Source of the DNA: Treponema sp.
GTDB lineage: Bacteria > Spirochaetota > Spirochaetia > Treponematales > Breznakiellaceae
Direction: 5' to 3'
Length of the DNA stretch: 15,074 bases
Assembly (NCBI GenBank): GCA_031258265.1
Contig: JAIRNB010000181.1
Location: 1 to 15,074 of the forward strand
In this document: piece after piece, positions 6,965 to 14,815 of the stretch
Layout of the letters: each line of letters opens with the position of its first letter
How positions within the stretch are numbered: the stretch's first letter is position 1
Program-made: the position numbers and the translations under genes
Notes under the pieces: generated by a model
What the model saw: only the letters and a program-made list of their open reading frames with translations
Databases searched by the model: none
What the model was told of the DNA's origin: nothing

Positions 6965-7693
6965 CTAGCGGAGGGAAACCATGGAACTAAGGGCGCTGGT
7001 GGAATACTCCCGGTCCTCCGCCCAAAGCGCCACGGAGCGGGCGCCGGAAGGGATGTCAAGGGAGGAAAGGGAACCGGAGAGAACGGTCAGCGGAATAATC
7101 TGGAGGGATTCCCCCTGGCTGTCATAACAGATAAATTTATTCTCCGGGTAACGGGATTCCACACGGTAGCGGCCCTCCCGTATTTCCAGGGAGGGAAAGG
7201 GGAAACGGCCCTCCGCGGGGGCGTCAAAGGCGAAGTTCCGTTCGGACTTTTCTCCCCCCTTGTTTGCCAGTACCGCCCGGTATAAACCCCGGGGAAGGGT
7301 TCCTCCCCCGGCCATGGCGATACTCCGGCTGCCTATCCAAATCCGGTCGTCTTCATCGTAACGAATCCAGTCATCGTTGGAGAGGGTCCAGCTTAACCCT
7401 TCATAATCGTGGAAAAGCCTTAGTTCCTCCAGGTTTTCTATGCCGTCGTCATCCTGGGGGATTACGAAAAAACTGAAGCGTTCTTCCGGCCCGTTTTCCC
7501 CCTGGTAATACACAAGTTCCAGGAAGCCAAATTCAATGACCGGCTCCGAGCGGGAACAGGAGAAAAAAAGAATAAAGAAAAACAGGAAGAAAAAACCGCG
7601 AATCAAAGAAAAACCCGCCGTTTTGGGACGGTTTCCCCCCATCGCCGATCTATAAAACCCCTTTGGAACCATCTTGTTTGATCTTTTCATCAT
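6965..7693 (-). CDS. Putative lipoprotein of unknown function
   Basis: 242 residues from the first ATG. A very hydrophobic stretch rich in Phe (FFFLFFFILFFSC, residues 34-46) ends in a cysteine. This fits a lipoprotein signal peptide with the relaxed lipobox tolerated in spirochaetes (FFSC, Cys46), so the mature protein is probably membrane-anchored. The n-region of 33 residues is long. Internal Met codons at 8 and 18 could be the real start, with Met18 giving a more typical signal peptide; no start has a convincing ribosome site. The mature part is beta-rich and acidic (DDDGIENLEEL, NDDWIRYDEDDRIWIG) and ends with a segment EIREGRYRVESRYPENKF that resembles a small beta domain. I do not recognise a family. 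It is the first gene of the operon, 3 bases before trmB. Nothing links it functionally to tRNA methylation or ligation. Confidence 0.85.
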   Translation of the reverse strand: MMKRSNKMVPKGFYRSAMGGNRPKTAGFSLIRGFFFLFFFILFFSCSRSEPVIEFGFLELVYYQGENGPEERFSFFVIPQDDDGIENLEELRLFHDYEGLSWTLSNDDWIRYDEDDRIWIGSRSIAMAGGGTLPRGLYRAVLANKGGEKSERNFAFDAPAEGRFPFPSLEIREGRYRVESRYPENKFICYDSQGESLQIIPLTVLSGSLSSLDIPSGARSVALWAEDREYSTSALSSMVSLR

Positions 7694-8047
7694 TTCAATC
7701 CCAGGCCTTTTTTATCATATCCGTTGACGCGGGACTAGGCCCCTCATTAAAGAGTCTGTCCATAATACACATTTTGTCCAATGCAAGCGGCTTGTTTTCC
7801 GGCGCAGCCCGCAATCCTGTTCCGCGGGCATTACCCTAAGCCGAGGCGCATTTGTTAATTTGGGGGCATACGGAGGCGCTATGCGTAGCCACATTGGTTT
7901 AAATTAACAAGCTACGCTTGCTTTTATCGCGCAAGGGATAGAGCGGAAATACTTTTGGCGCAGCCAAAAGATTGCAGCGATAGCCCGGTCCCCACCCCGC
8001 AGGGGCGGGGATGCGCCCGATATACGATACAAAACTTTACAAAACCG
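7694..8047. other. 354-bp intergenic region with a structured repeat
   Basis: No gene is seen between the lipoprotein and helicase genes. Bases 7694-7846 should hold the lipoprotein promoter; TATTAT- and TATGAT-like -10 candidates exist on the minus strand, but none has a convincing -35. GCCCGC (7807-7812) and GCGGGC (7824-7829) form a 6-bp hairpin. The dispersed repeat occupies 7847-8018, and 29 bases follow before the helicase stop codon. Confidence 0.7.
7847..8018 (+). repeat. Dispersed hairpin-rich repeat, copy A
   Basis: This segment is homologous to the reverse complement of 14551-14734. Shared blocks in order are GCATTT, AATTTGGGGGCATACGGAGG, CGCTATGCGTAGCC, CATTGGTTTAA, GCGCAAGGGATAGAGCGG, ATTGCAGCGATAGCCCGGTC and GGGGATGCGCCC. 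Between the blocks sit hairpins: CAAGC/GCTTG with loop TAC (7908-7920), CTTTTGGC/GCCAAAAG with loop GCA (7952-7970), and CCCC-A-CCCC/GGGG-C-GGGG with loop GCA (7990-8010, one A-C mismatch). It has no open reading frame, transposase or obvious target duplication. It may be a non-autonomous mobile element or a structured RNA; downstream of the helicase gene its hairpins could also act as a transcript end. Confidence 0.8.
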
Positions 8048-10375
8048 TTAGCCCAGGGCCCGCAAGAATTCCCGGACTCCCACTTTATTTCCCCCCGGTC
8101 CCACGCAGGAGGGACAGCCGGATTTGCAGGGGCAGCGTTCCACCGCCCGCAGTACGGCGGCAAAGAGTTCCCCGGTCCGGCGGGAAAGGGCCTCCGAAAG
8201 GCCGGTCCCTCCGGGGTACTTGTCGTAAACGTACAGGGCGGGAATCGTGAAATGGGGGTCCCGGACCCGATCGGCGATGCCAAGGTCCCGGGGATCGCAG
8301 AGGAGAAACACCGGGGCGATAAGCCGGATAAGGGTCCCCAGGCCGGAAAGGATTGAGCCGGTCTCCGCCCCGTCCTTTCCCTCCAGGGCCCCTCCCCCCC
8401 TGGTATCCGGCCCGAAGAGAAGGGCCAGGGCCCGGGTCTGCATCTCCTCCTCCGGGAGATCGATTTCGCCGTAGCCGATATTTTCATGGGTGTGGAAACG
8501 GATTTTTTTAAATTTGGCCGCCTGGGAACGGACCAGAACATCCCCCAGGCAGCCCCTGGCCCGGCTTTGTCCCCCCGGCTCCCCGGTTTCCGGCCCATAG
8601 TCAAAGTTCTCGTCCTCGGAGAGTACCTTGATATCTGTCTTTACCAGGCCGTCGGTAAAATAATTTACATCCGCCTCCCGGACCAGGCATTTGCGGTTCT
8701 GTATGTCCAGGGATTCTACCAGATACTGGCGGCCCCGGTGCAGGTACACGGCGTTCACAAAGATAAGCTCCTTGGCGCTGGGCCGGTCCATCTCTCCGAT
8801 AACCTGGTTACGGCCCCTGGTAATGTCTATGATCACCACATTGTCCGCGGTGGCGGAGCGGAGGCTGATCCCCTCCGCCGGGTAGGACCGGTCCGCCCAG
8901 TGCCATCTGCCGCCGGCGTGGCGCAGGACGCCGTCTTCTTCCAAAAATTCCAGGGCGGGAAGCGCCGCCGTCCCAAAGGGTTCCTCCCCGCCTTCAAGCG
9001 CCGCATCGGAAAAGGGGAGTTCGAAACAGGCGCACTTTACATGATCGCTGAGGATGTAGGGATTCTGCGGATCGATACGGCCTTCCTCCGCGCTTTTGCG
9101 GAAAAACCATTCGGGATCGTTCATGATAAACTGATCCAGGGGGGAGGCGGAGGCCACGAAAACCGAAACCGAATGTCCTCCCCGGCGGCCCGCCCTGCCG
9201 GCCTGCTGCCAAAATGAATTAAAGGAGCCGGGAAAACCGGCCACCACCGCGGCGTCCAGGCCGCCGATGTCTATGCCCAATTCCAGGGCATTGGTGGATA
9301 CCACCCCCTGAATACTCCCCTCCCGGAGCCCCCGCTCGATTTCCCGCCTTTCATTGGGGAGGAGCCCTCCCCGGTAGGGTTCCACCCGGATACCGGAATT
9401 CCCGGTAAAGATATTTTTTAGATCCTCGTTCACATAACTGGCGGCTACTTCGGTCTTTACCCGGGAATGGGCAAAGAGGATGGTCTTGATCCCCGCCTTG
9501 AGGAAGGCCAGCATCCAGCGGCGGCTTTCGCTGACCACGCTGCGGCGGATTCCCTGTACCGCGTCCACCAGGGGTGGATTGTAGAGGATCACCCGCTTTT
9601 CCCCCCGGGGGGCGCCGTTGTTGTCCACCAGTTCTACATCTTCCCCGATCAGGGCCTGGGCCAGTTCCCGGGGATTGGCAATGGTGGCGGAACAGAGGAT
9701 GAACCGGGGATTGGCCTTGTAAAAGGCGGCCACCCGGCGGAGCCGGCGGATCAGATTCGCCACATGGCTTCCCAGGACCCCCCGGTAGGCGTGGGTTTCG
9801 TCAATGACAATATATTTAAGGCTGGAGAAAAATTTGATCCACCGGGGATGGTTGGGAAGGATTCCCGCGTGGAGCATGTCGGGATTACTGATGATGATCC
9901 GCCCCGTGTCCCGGGCGCTTAGGCGGAGGCTCTCCGGGGTATCCCCGTCGTAGGTGGCAACCTTGATTGGAATGGCCGGCGGAGAATCCCCGCCGCCGGG
10001 CCCCAACAGATCGTTTAATTCGGACTGCTGATCCTGGGACAGGGCCTTGGTGGGGAAAAGGTAGAGGCAGCGGGCTTTTTCATCTTCCAGCAGGGCCTGG
10101 ATGCAGGGAAGGTTATAACAGAGGGTTTTCCCGGAGGCGGTGGGAGTTACCACCACCACATTCTTTCCTTCCCTGACCTTCTCCCAGACCTCCCTTTGGT
10201 GGGTATATATCTGTTCTATGCCCCTCCGGCGCAGTCCGGCGGCGATCCGTTCGTCAAGATCCCCGGGAAAGGGGACATAAGTCCCCTCCGCAGCTTCCAG
10301 AAGACGTTCCATAACGATATGGGGGGCAAATTCGGGACTCCCAAGGATTCCCTCCAGGGCTTCGGCCTGAGTCAT
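8048..10375 (-). CDS. DEXH-box helicase with C-terminal DUF1998/Cys4 cluster (MrfA/YprA type)
   Basis: 775 residues. Superfamily 2 helicase core: a Q-motif-like IYTHQREVWE (56-65), Walker A TASGKT (79-84), PTKALSQDQ (108-116), Walker B variant DETH (192-195) and SAT (229-231). Domain 2 has VSTNALELGIDIGGLD (359-374) and QAGRAGRRG (391-399). The C-terminal half includes YDKYPGGTGLSE and ends in a cysteine cluster CPCKSGCPSC (C748, C750, C754, C757). This arrangement is that of Bacillus subtilis MrfA (YprA), a 3'-5' DNA helicase acting in repair of mitomycin C damage with four conserved zinc-binding Cys. The same role here is inferred from family and length. The ATG at 10375 lacks a clear Shine-Dalgarno; Met22 is an alternative. 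The gene is divergent from glgC. I leave the symbol blank because orthology was not tested. Confidence 0.92.
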   Translation of the reverse strand: MTQAEALEGILGSPEFAPHIVMERLLEAAEGTYVPFPGDLDERIAAGLRRRGIEQIYTHQREVWEKVREGKNVVVVTPTASGKTLCYNLPCIQALLEDEKARCLYLFPTKALSQDQQSELNDLLGPGGGDSPPAIPIKVATYDGDTPESLRLSARDTGRIIISNPDMLHAGILPNHPRWIKFFSSLKYIVIDETHAYRGVLGSHVANLIRRLRRVAAFYKANPRFILCSATIANPRELAQALIGEDVELVDNNGAPRGEKRVILYNPPLVDAVQGIRRSVVSESRRWMLAFLKAGIKTILFAHSRVKTEVAASYVNEDLKNIFTGNSGIRVEPYRGGLLPNERREIERGLREGSIQGVVSTNALELGIDIGGLDAAVVAGFPGSFNSFWQQAGRAGRRGGHSVSVFVASASPLDQFIMNDPEWFFRKSAEEGRIDPQNPYILSDHVKCACFELPFSDAALEGGEEPFGTAALPALEFLEEDGVLRHAGGRWHWADRSYPAEGISLRSATADNVVIIDITRGRNQVIGEMDRPSAKELIFVNAVYLHRGRQYLVESLDIQNRKCLVREADVNYFTDGLVKTDIKVLSEDENFDYGPETGEPGGQSRARGCLGDVLVRSQAAKFKKIRFHTHENIGYGEIDLPEEEMQTRALALLFGPDTRGGGALEGKDGAETGSILSGLGTLIRLIAPVFLLCDPRDLGIADRVRDPHFTIPALYVYDKYPGGTGLSEALSRRTGELFAAVLRAVERCPCKSGCPSCVGPGGNKVGVREFLRALG

Positions 10376-10453
10376 GTGAGGAGATTAGCACAAAACAGCA
10401 AACAAAGTAGAGATACCGGTATAGGTTTGAACAGGAAAGATGAATAAAATACA

Positions 10454-10482
10454 TCGACAGGGAAGATTTTAGGATTTATACT
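10454..10482 (+). promoter_or_regulatory. Promoter of glgC
   Basis: TCGACA (10454-10459, five of six -35 bases), a 17-base spacer and TATACT (10477-10482, five of six -10 bases) predict a start site near 10489. This gives a leader of about 90 nucleotides before the chosen ATG at 10582. It also makes the in-frame ATG at 10492 an unlikely start, since it would be almost leaderless. Confidence 0.65.
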
Positions 10483-10569
10483 GAAGGCAATGTGTTCAAG
10501 GGTATCGATACTCTCCGGCGGGGGGAAATGTCAAACATGATTTCCCGGACCGGGGATAAACAAAATGCG

Positions 10570-10576
10570 AGGAGGT
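10570..10576 (+). promoter_or_regulatory. Ribosome binding site deciding the glgC start
   Basis: AGGAGGT, a perfect anti-16S match, ends 5 bases before the ATG at 10582. The two earlier in-frame ATG codons with weaker or no sites (10492 and 10528) would add 18-30 residues that precede the conserved GlgC N-terminus, so this site fixes the start. Confidence 0.85.
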
Positions 10577-10581
10577 TGAGC

Positions 10582-11856
10582 ATGTCGGAGGTATTGTCCA
10601 TCGTATTGGGAGGAGGTAAGGGGACCCGGTTGTTCCCCCTTACCCAGGCGCGGGCCAAACCGGCGGTTCCCTTCGGGGGAAAGTACCGTTTGGTAGATAT
10701 TCCCATTTCAAATTGTATTAACGCCGGCCTCCGGCGTATCTATATCCTTACCCAGTTCAATTCGGCTTCCCTTCACCTCCACCTTGCACAGACCTACGTT
10801 TTTGATACCTTTACCAACGGCTTTGTTGAAATTCTAGCGGCGGAACAGACCTTTGAACATTCCGGCTGGTACGAGGGCACCGCCGATGCGGTGCGGAAAA
10901 ACTTTCCCCACTTTAGAACCCAGAATCCCTCCTATTACCTTATCCTCTCGGGGGACCAGCTCTACCGGATGGACCTGCAGGAACTGTTAAAAAAGCACAA
11001 AGATTCCGGCGCGGCTATTACCATTGCCTGTACCTCCGTAAGCCGCCAGGATGCCAGTCAGTTGGGGATTCTAAAGGTGGATAAGAATAACCGTGTCACC
11101 GAATTTCTGGAAAAACCGGGGCCCACCAAAGATATTGTGGATTTTAAAATTCCCCCGGAACTCCAGGGAAAATTGTCTTCCAAAGATGACACTTACCTGG
11201 CCTCCATGGGTATCTACGTGTTTAATTCCCGGAACATGGAAGACTGCCTGGCCAACGAACTAACCGATTTCGGCAAGGAGATCATCCCCCGGGCCATTAA
11301 CAAGGTTAAGGTCAACGCATATATTTTTAACGGTTATTGGGAAGATATAGGGACTATCAGGAATTTCTACGAGGCCAACCTGGAATTAACCACCCTGCGG
11401 CCCCGTTTCGATTTTTATGATGAGGACAACCCCATCTATACCCATATCCGTAACCTGGCCCCCTCCAAGATGAACTTTAGTAATATGAACCAGTCCATTG
11501 CCGCGGAGGGCTGTATTATTACTAATGCGTCAATAACCAATTCTATCGTCGGCGTTAGAACAATTATCGAATCCGGCTCCAGCCTAAACGGGGTAGTCTG
11601 CATGGGGGCGGACTACTACGAGACGGAGATCCAGAAGCAGCAAAATGCGGAGGCCAGGGTTCCCAATGTAGGCATCGGCAAGGGAGTCATCGTCAAAGGG
11701 GCGATCATCGACAAGAACGCCTGCATCGGGGACGGCTGCCGTATCGGGGTGGATAACCTTAGCCGCAACGACGGGAACTACGGCCACTACCACATCGTGG
11801 ACGGCATCGTGGTTATCCCGAAGAACGCCGTTCTGTACCCCGGAACGGTGATCTAG
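10582..11856 (+). CDS. glgC: Glucose-1-phosphate adenylyltransferase (ADP-glucose pyrophosphorylase)
   Basis: 424 residues, the usual length. Makes ADP-glucose from glucose-1-phosphate and ATP, the committed step of bacterial glycogen synthesis. The nucleotide-binding loop GGGKGTRLFPL (10-20) and AKPAVPFGGKYRLVDIPISN follow the start at once. Further motifs are LTQFNSASL, GWYEGTADAVR, SGDQLYRMD (metal/nucleotide site), EFLEKP, SMGIYVFN, DFGKEIIP and GYWEDIGTI. The C-terminal left-handed beta-helix includes ADYYETEIQKQ, GIGKGVIVKGAIIDKNACIGD and ends VLYPGTVI. The YYETE and IDKNA segments and TQFNSASL resemble plant and cyanobacterial enzymes more than the E. coli type. Activation by 3-phosphoglycerate, as in that group, is possible but not shown. 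No other glycogen gene is adjacent. The gene is monocistronic by layout, divergent from the helicase and convergent with clpC. Confidence 0.96.
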   Translation: MSEVLSIVLGGGKGTRLFPLTQARAKPAVPFGGKYRLVDIPISNCINAGLRRIYILTQFNSASLHLHLAQTYVFDTFTNGFVEILAAEQTFEHSGWYEGTADAVRKNFPHFRTQNPSYYLILSGDQLYRMDLQELLKKHKDSGAAITIACTSVSRQDASQLGILKVDKNNRVTEFLEKPGPTKDIVDFKIPPELQGKLSSKDDTYLASMGIYVFNSRNMEDCLANELTDFGKEIIPRAINKVKVNAYIFNGYWEDIGTIRNFYEANLELTTLRPRFDFYDEDNPIYTHIRNLAPSKMNFSNMNQSIAAEGCIITNASITNSIVGVRTIIESGSSLNGVVCMGADYYETEIQKQQNAEARVPNVGIGKGVIVKGAIIDKNACIGDGCRIGVDNLSRNDGNYGHYHIVDGIVVIPKNAVLYPGTVI

Positions 11857-11859
11857 CGG

Positions 11860-11905
11860 CCTGCCGCCCTTGTAGATTTTTTGTATAAAGGGCGCCGCAG
11901 GCGCC
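11860..11905. terminator. Inverted repeats between convergent glgC and clpC
   Basis: Two mutually exclusive folds are visible. One pairs CCTGC-CGCCCTT (11860-11871) with AAGGGCG (11888-11894) and GCAGG (11897-11901), a 12-bp stem with a CC bulge and 16-base loop. The other is GGCGCC/GGCGCC (11891-11896, 11900-11905) with loop GCA. Neither is followed by a clean T-run on either strand, although CTTTAT follows the second on the clpC strand. A bidirectional terminator is likely by position but not by classical form. Confidence 0.4.
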
Positions 11906-11932
11906 GGGCCTCTTTGACGCCCGGGCAAAAAC

Positions 11933-14521
11933 TCAGCGGTGGATGGCCGGGGTATTTTCCGGGATGCCGGGAACGCCTTCAAAGGACAGGGCGGATAGTT
12001 TTATCTTCCCCTTTTTGACCCCGGCGCTGAATACCGTCCCCGCCGGCCAGAGGCTGTCCAGGAGAAACATGGACAGGGGATCCTCCAGTTCCTTCTGAAT
12101 AGTACGGCGCATGGGACGGCCGCCGAATTTGGGGTCCCAGCCTTTCTCTATAAGCAGTTTCCTGGCGCCGGGGAGAACGTGGAGGCCGTAGCCCTGTTCC
12201 GCAAGCCGGGCCTCCAGTTCCCCGATCTGCAAATCGAAGACGATCCCGATTTGTTTCTGATCCAGGGGGTGAAAGACAACCACATCATCCACCCGGTTGA
12301 GAAATTCAGGGTTAAAGAGGCGGCGCAGCTCCCCCAGGGCCTGGCTTTCAATTTCCCGTATGTCCATGATCCCCTGCCCCGCGCCAAAGCCCAGCCGTGA
12401 ATCCCTGTGTATTTCCCGGGCCCCCGCGTTACTGGTCATGATGATCACCGTATTGCGGAAACTGACGGTATGGCCCAGGTTATCCTTCAGTTCACCCTCC
12501 TCCATCACCTGGAGAAGCAGGTTAAAAACATCCCGGTGGGCCTTCTCAATTTCATCAAAGAGGATCACCCGGTAGGGATTCCGCCTGATCCGCTCCGTCA
12601 GAACCCCTCCCTCTTCATAGCCGACATAGCCCGGCGGGGCCCCTACCATACGGGAGGCATTGTGTTTTTCCATGTAGTCTGACATATCTATCCGCACCAG
12701 GGATTCTTCACTGCCAAAGAGGTAACGGGCAAGTTGTTTGGCGATCAGGGTCTTGCCGACCCCGGTGGGACCCAGGAAAATAAAGGTCCCCAATGGCCGT
12801 CCGGGGTGGGAAATTCCCGCCCGGGAACGGCGCACCGCGCTGGCGATCCGGCGGACCGCCTCATCCTGGCCGACAACCGATCTGTGGAGTTCTTCCTCTA
12901 TGCCCAGGAGTCTGCGGGATTCCTGTTCTTCCAGGCTTTGCAGGGGAATCCCCGTCAATTCCGCCACAACCCGGCGAATGTCCCCTTCCTCCACCCTGGC
13001 GGTCTCGGTCTGGGACGCCCGTTCCCAGGCCAATTGGATGGTCTGCAGCCTGGCCCGTAAATTCCGCACCCGGTCCCTAAGTTCCGCCGCATGTTCATAA
13101 TCCTGGACGCTTACCAGGGCGCTTTTTTCTTCGGTAAGCTGCTGTATTTCCGCCTCAATACCGGAGATCTCCGGGGGCTGGCTTGACTTCTCCAGCTTCC
13201 GCATGGCCCCCGCCTCATCAAGAATATCAATAGCCTTGTCGGGCATATAACGGCCGCTTATGTAACGCTGGGCCAATTTTACCGTTAGTTCCACCGCCTC
13301 CGGTGAATAGGAAACATGGTGGCAATCCTCGTACTTCTTCTGTATTCCCCTGAGAATCTCCAGGGTATCACCGGCGTCCGGTTCTTCCACCAGAATCGAC
13401 TGGAAACGCCGCTCCAGAGCGGCGTCCCTTTCAAAATACCTGCGGTACTCCGCCAGGGTGGTAGCGCCGATACACTGGACTTCCCCCCGGGAAAGGCCCG
13501 GTTTTAGCATGTTGGAAGCGTCAATGGTCCCCTCGGCCCCCCCCGCGCCAATGATCGTGTGTATTTCGTCGATAAAGAGGATCACATTCCCCGCCTGGGA
13601 AATTTCCTTCATGATCCGTTTAAGCCGTTCCTCAAACTCCCCCCGGTACTTTGTTCCCGCCACCACCGAACCCATATCCAGGGAAAGGATACGTTTTCCC
13701 GCCAGGGCCGCGGGGGCATCTTCCCCGGCCAAAAACTGGGTTATACCCTCCACAATGGCGGTCTTGCCCACCCCGCTTTCCCCTACCAGGACGGGGTTGT
13801 TCTTTGTCCTGCGGGCCAGAATCCTTAGCGCCCGGTTGATCTCCCTCCGACGGCCCAGCACCGGGTCAAGCTTCCCCCCCCTGGCAAGTTCCGTAAGGTC
13901 CCTGGAAAATTCGTTGAGGGTCGGGGTAAGTACAGGGTAAGCGGCGGGATTAAGACGGGAATTGTGGGCCCGGTGTTCCCCTTCCCGGTGAAACGACCAG
14001 CCCTGGTAGACAGCCTGCGGGGCAGCGCCGCCAATTTCCGAAATCCAGGCGGAACCAAAAAAATTTTTATCATCCCGGGGGTTCCGGTTAAAGGTGGTTT
14101 GGATCACCACCCGCAGCATATCCGTATCCACACCGTGCTGGGAAAGGTAGCCCTGAACCGCAGTCCCCTGTTCCCGGAGGCCGGCAAAGAGAAGATGCTC
14201 GGTTCCCAGATAATCACTGCCCATATTACGGGCCTCTTCGGTGGCGGTTTCCATGAGTCTTTTGGTCCGCTTAGAGGGGGGCAGTTCCCCGCCGCCGGGA
14301 ATCCCCGGAGAGCGGGGAATCCCCGATTCCAGGGAATGGCGAAATTCCAGAAGATCGATCCGTAAAAACATCAGGGCCTTACAGGCAATCCCCGCCCCCT
14401 CTTTAAGAAGGGCGATAATCACATGTTCGGGAAGGACTTCCCCCGAATTGAAACGCCGGGCCTCCCTTTGGGCCGCGGTGGATATGATTCTCTGAACCCG
14501 CTGGGTTAAACCTTTAAACAA
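11933..14521 (-). CDS. clpC: ATP-dependent Clp protease ATP-binding subunit ClpC
   Basis: 862 residues. AAA+ unfoldase that feeds damaged or adaptor-tagged proteins to ClpP in the cytosol. The Clp_N double repeat spans about 1-145. The D1 module has Walker A GESGVGKT (247-254) and Walker B FIDEIH (316-321). A UVR/middle coiled-coil domain at about 458-495 (DYEHAAELRDRVRNLRA) distinguishes ClpC from ClpA and ClpB. D2 has Walker A GPTGVGKT (584-591) and DEIEKAH (656-662). The LGF tripeptide at 710-712 is in the place of the ClpP-docking loop, and a D2-small domain ends the protein. Residues about 146-198 form an unusually long, low-conservation linker between N and D1. The start is a TTG at 14521 with a strong GGGGG site 5 bases upstream; the resulting MFKGLTQRVQ start fits the family. 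No ctsR, mcsA, mcsB or clpP lies beside it. Confidence 0.95.
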   Translation of the reverse strand: MFKGLTQRVQRIISTAAQREARRFNSGEVLPEHVIIALLKEGAGIACKALMFLRIDLLEFRHSLESGIPRSPGIPGGGELPPSKRTKRLMETATEEARNMGSDYLGTEHLLFAGLREQGTAVQGYLSQHGVDTDMLRVVIQTTFNRNPRDDKNFFGSAWISEIGGAAPQAVYQGWSFHREGEHRAHNSRLNPAAYPVLTPTLNEFSRDLTELARGGKLDPVLGRRREINRALRILARRTKNNPVLVGESGVGKTAIVEGITQFLAGEDAPAALAGKRILSLDMGSVVAGTKYRGEFEERLKRIMKEISQAGNVILFIDEIHTIIGAGGAEGTIDASNMLKPGLSRGEVQCIGATTLAEYRRYFERDAALERRFQSILVEEPDAGDTLEILRGIQKKYEDCHHVSYSPEAVELTVKLAQRYISGRYMPDKAIDILDEAGAMRKLEKSSQPPEISGIEAEIQQLTEEKSALVSVQDYEHAAELRDRVRNLRARLQTIQLAWERASQTETARVEEGDIRRVVAELTGIPLQSLEEQESRRLLGIEEELHRSVVGQDEAVRRIASAVRRSRAGISHPGRPLGTFIFLGPTGVGKTLIAKQLARYLFGSEESLVRIDMSDYMEKHNASRMVGAPPGYVGYEEGGVLTERIRRNPYRVILFDEIEKAHRDVFNLLLQVMEEGELKDNLGHTVSFRNTVIIMTSNAGAREIHRDSRLGFGAGQGIMDIREIESQALGELRRLFNPEFLNRVDDVVVFHPLDQKQIGIVFDLQIGELEARLAEQGYGLHVLPGARKLLIEKGWDPKFGGRPMRRTIQKELEDPLSMFLLDSLWPAGTVFSAGVKKGKIKLSALSFEGVPGIPENTPAIHR

Positions 14522-14526
14522 CTATT

Positions 14527-14546
14527 CCCCCTGGGAGTTTTTTATA
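14527..14546 (-). promoter_or_regulatory. clpC -10 element and ribosome binding site
   Basis: On the minus strand TATAAA (14546-14541) is a good -10. The expected start near 14534 leaves a leader of about 13 bases containing AGGGGGA before the TTG at 14521. No -35 match is found at 16-18 bases upstream; that position falls inside the GC-rich arm of the dispersed repeat. Confidence 0.5.
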
Positions 14547-14550
14547 TTCT

Positions 14551-14734
14551 GGGCGCATCCCCGCCCCCTACAGGGGCGGGGACCGGGCTATCGCTGCAAT
14601 TCCTCGGCTTTACCTTCGGTAAAGCCTGCGGTATTTCCGCTCTATCCCTTGCGCAGTAAAAGCAACCAAAGGTTGTTAATTAAACCAATGCGGCTACGCA
14701 TAGCGCCTCCGTATGCCCCCAAATTGAAAAATGC
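14551..14734 (-). repeat. Dispersed hairpin-rich repeat, copy B
   Basis: Read on the minus strand this matches copy A (7847-8018) block by block, in inverted orientation 6.5 kb away. The hairpins differ in sequence but keep their positions: CAACC/GGTTG with loop TTT replaces CAAGC/GCTTG. A 9-bp stem GGCTTTACC with loop GAA (14606-14626) replaces the 8-bp CTTTTGGC stem. The GC-rich terminal hairpin has a fully paired CCCCGCCCC stem, where copy A has a mismatch. The conserved edge GGGGATGCGCCC lies 29 bases from the clpC start codon, just as the same edge in copy A lies 29 bases from the helicase stop. Confidence 0.8.
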
Positions 14735-14754
14735 GGCCAAGCTTTAGCTTGGGC
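14675..14754 (+). repeat. 80-bp direct repeat, unit 1 (overlaps repeat copy B)
   Basis: Matches 14816-14895 over 80 bases with 4 mismatches by eye. It contains the core AAACCAATGCGGCTACGCAT and ends in a hairpin arm GGCCAAGC/GCTTGGGC with loop TTTA, one base off perfect pairing. Confidence 0.85.
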
Positions 14755-14766
14755 AGTGCGCGCGCG

Positions 14767-14787
14767 GCCCAAACCGCAGGTTTGGGC
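14767..14787. repeat. Hairpin between the direct repeats
   Basis: GCCCAAACC (14767-14775) pairs perfectly with GGTTTGGGC (14779-14787) around loop GCA. It belongs to the same style of long-stem, three-base-loop hairpin seen in the dispersed repeat. Confidence 0.8.
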
Positions 14788-14815
14788 TGGGAACAAAAGC
14801 TAAGGGCCGAAGGCT

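Noticed and set aside
7847..8018. Integron attC-like site or CRISPR-like array in the structured repeats
   Set aside because: No paired GTTRRRY/RYYYAAC core sites, no integrase, no cas genes, and only two or three irregularly spaced units with hairpin-rich rather than unique spacers.
8486..9217. 243-codon open frame on the plus strand opposite the helicase, and several similar long frames opposite ligA, MATE and clpC
   Set aside because: They are Pro/Gly/Arg-rich shadows produced by GC-rich antisense reading of well-supported genes and have no ribosome sites or recognisable domains.
10413..10422. Perfect palindrome ATACCGGTAT between the helicase and glgC genes
   Set aside because: It could be an operator, but ten bases is short and no second copy or regulator was seen.
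7694..10581. tRNA or other known RNA gene in the intergenic regions
   Set aside because: No cloverleaf, CCA end, GGTTCRANYCC T-loop, or recognisable tmRNA, 6S or SRP features were found by reading both strands.
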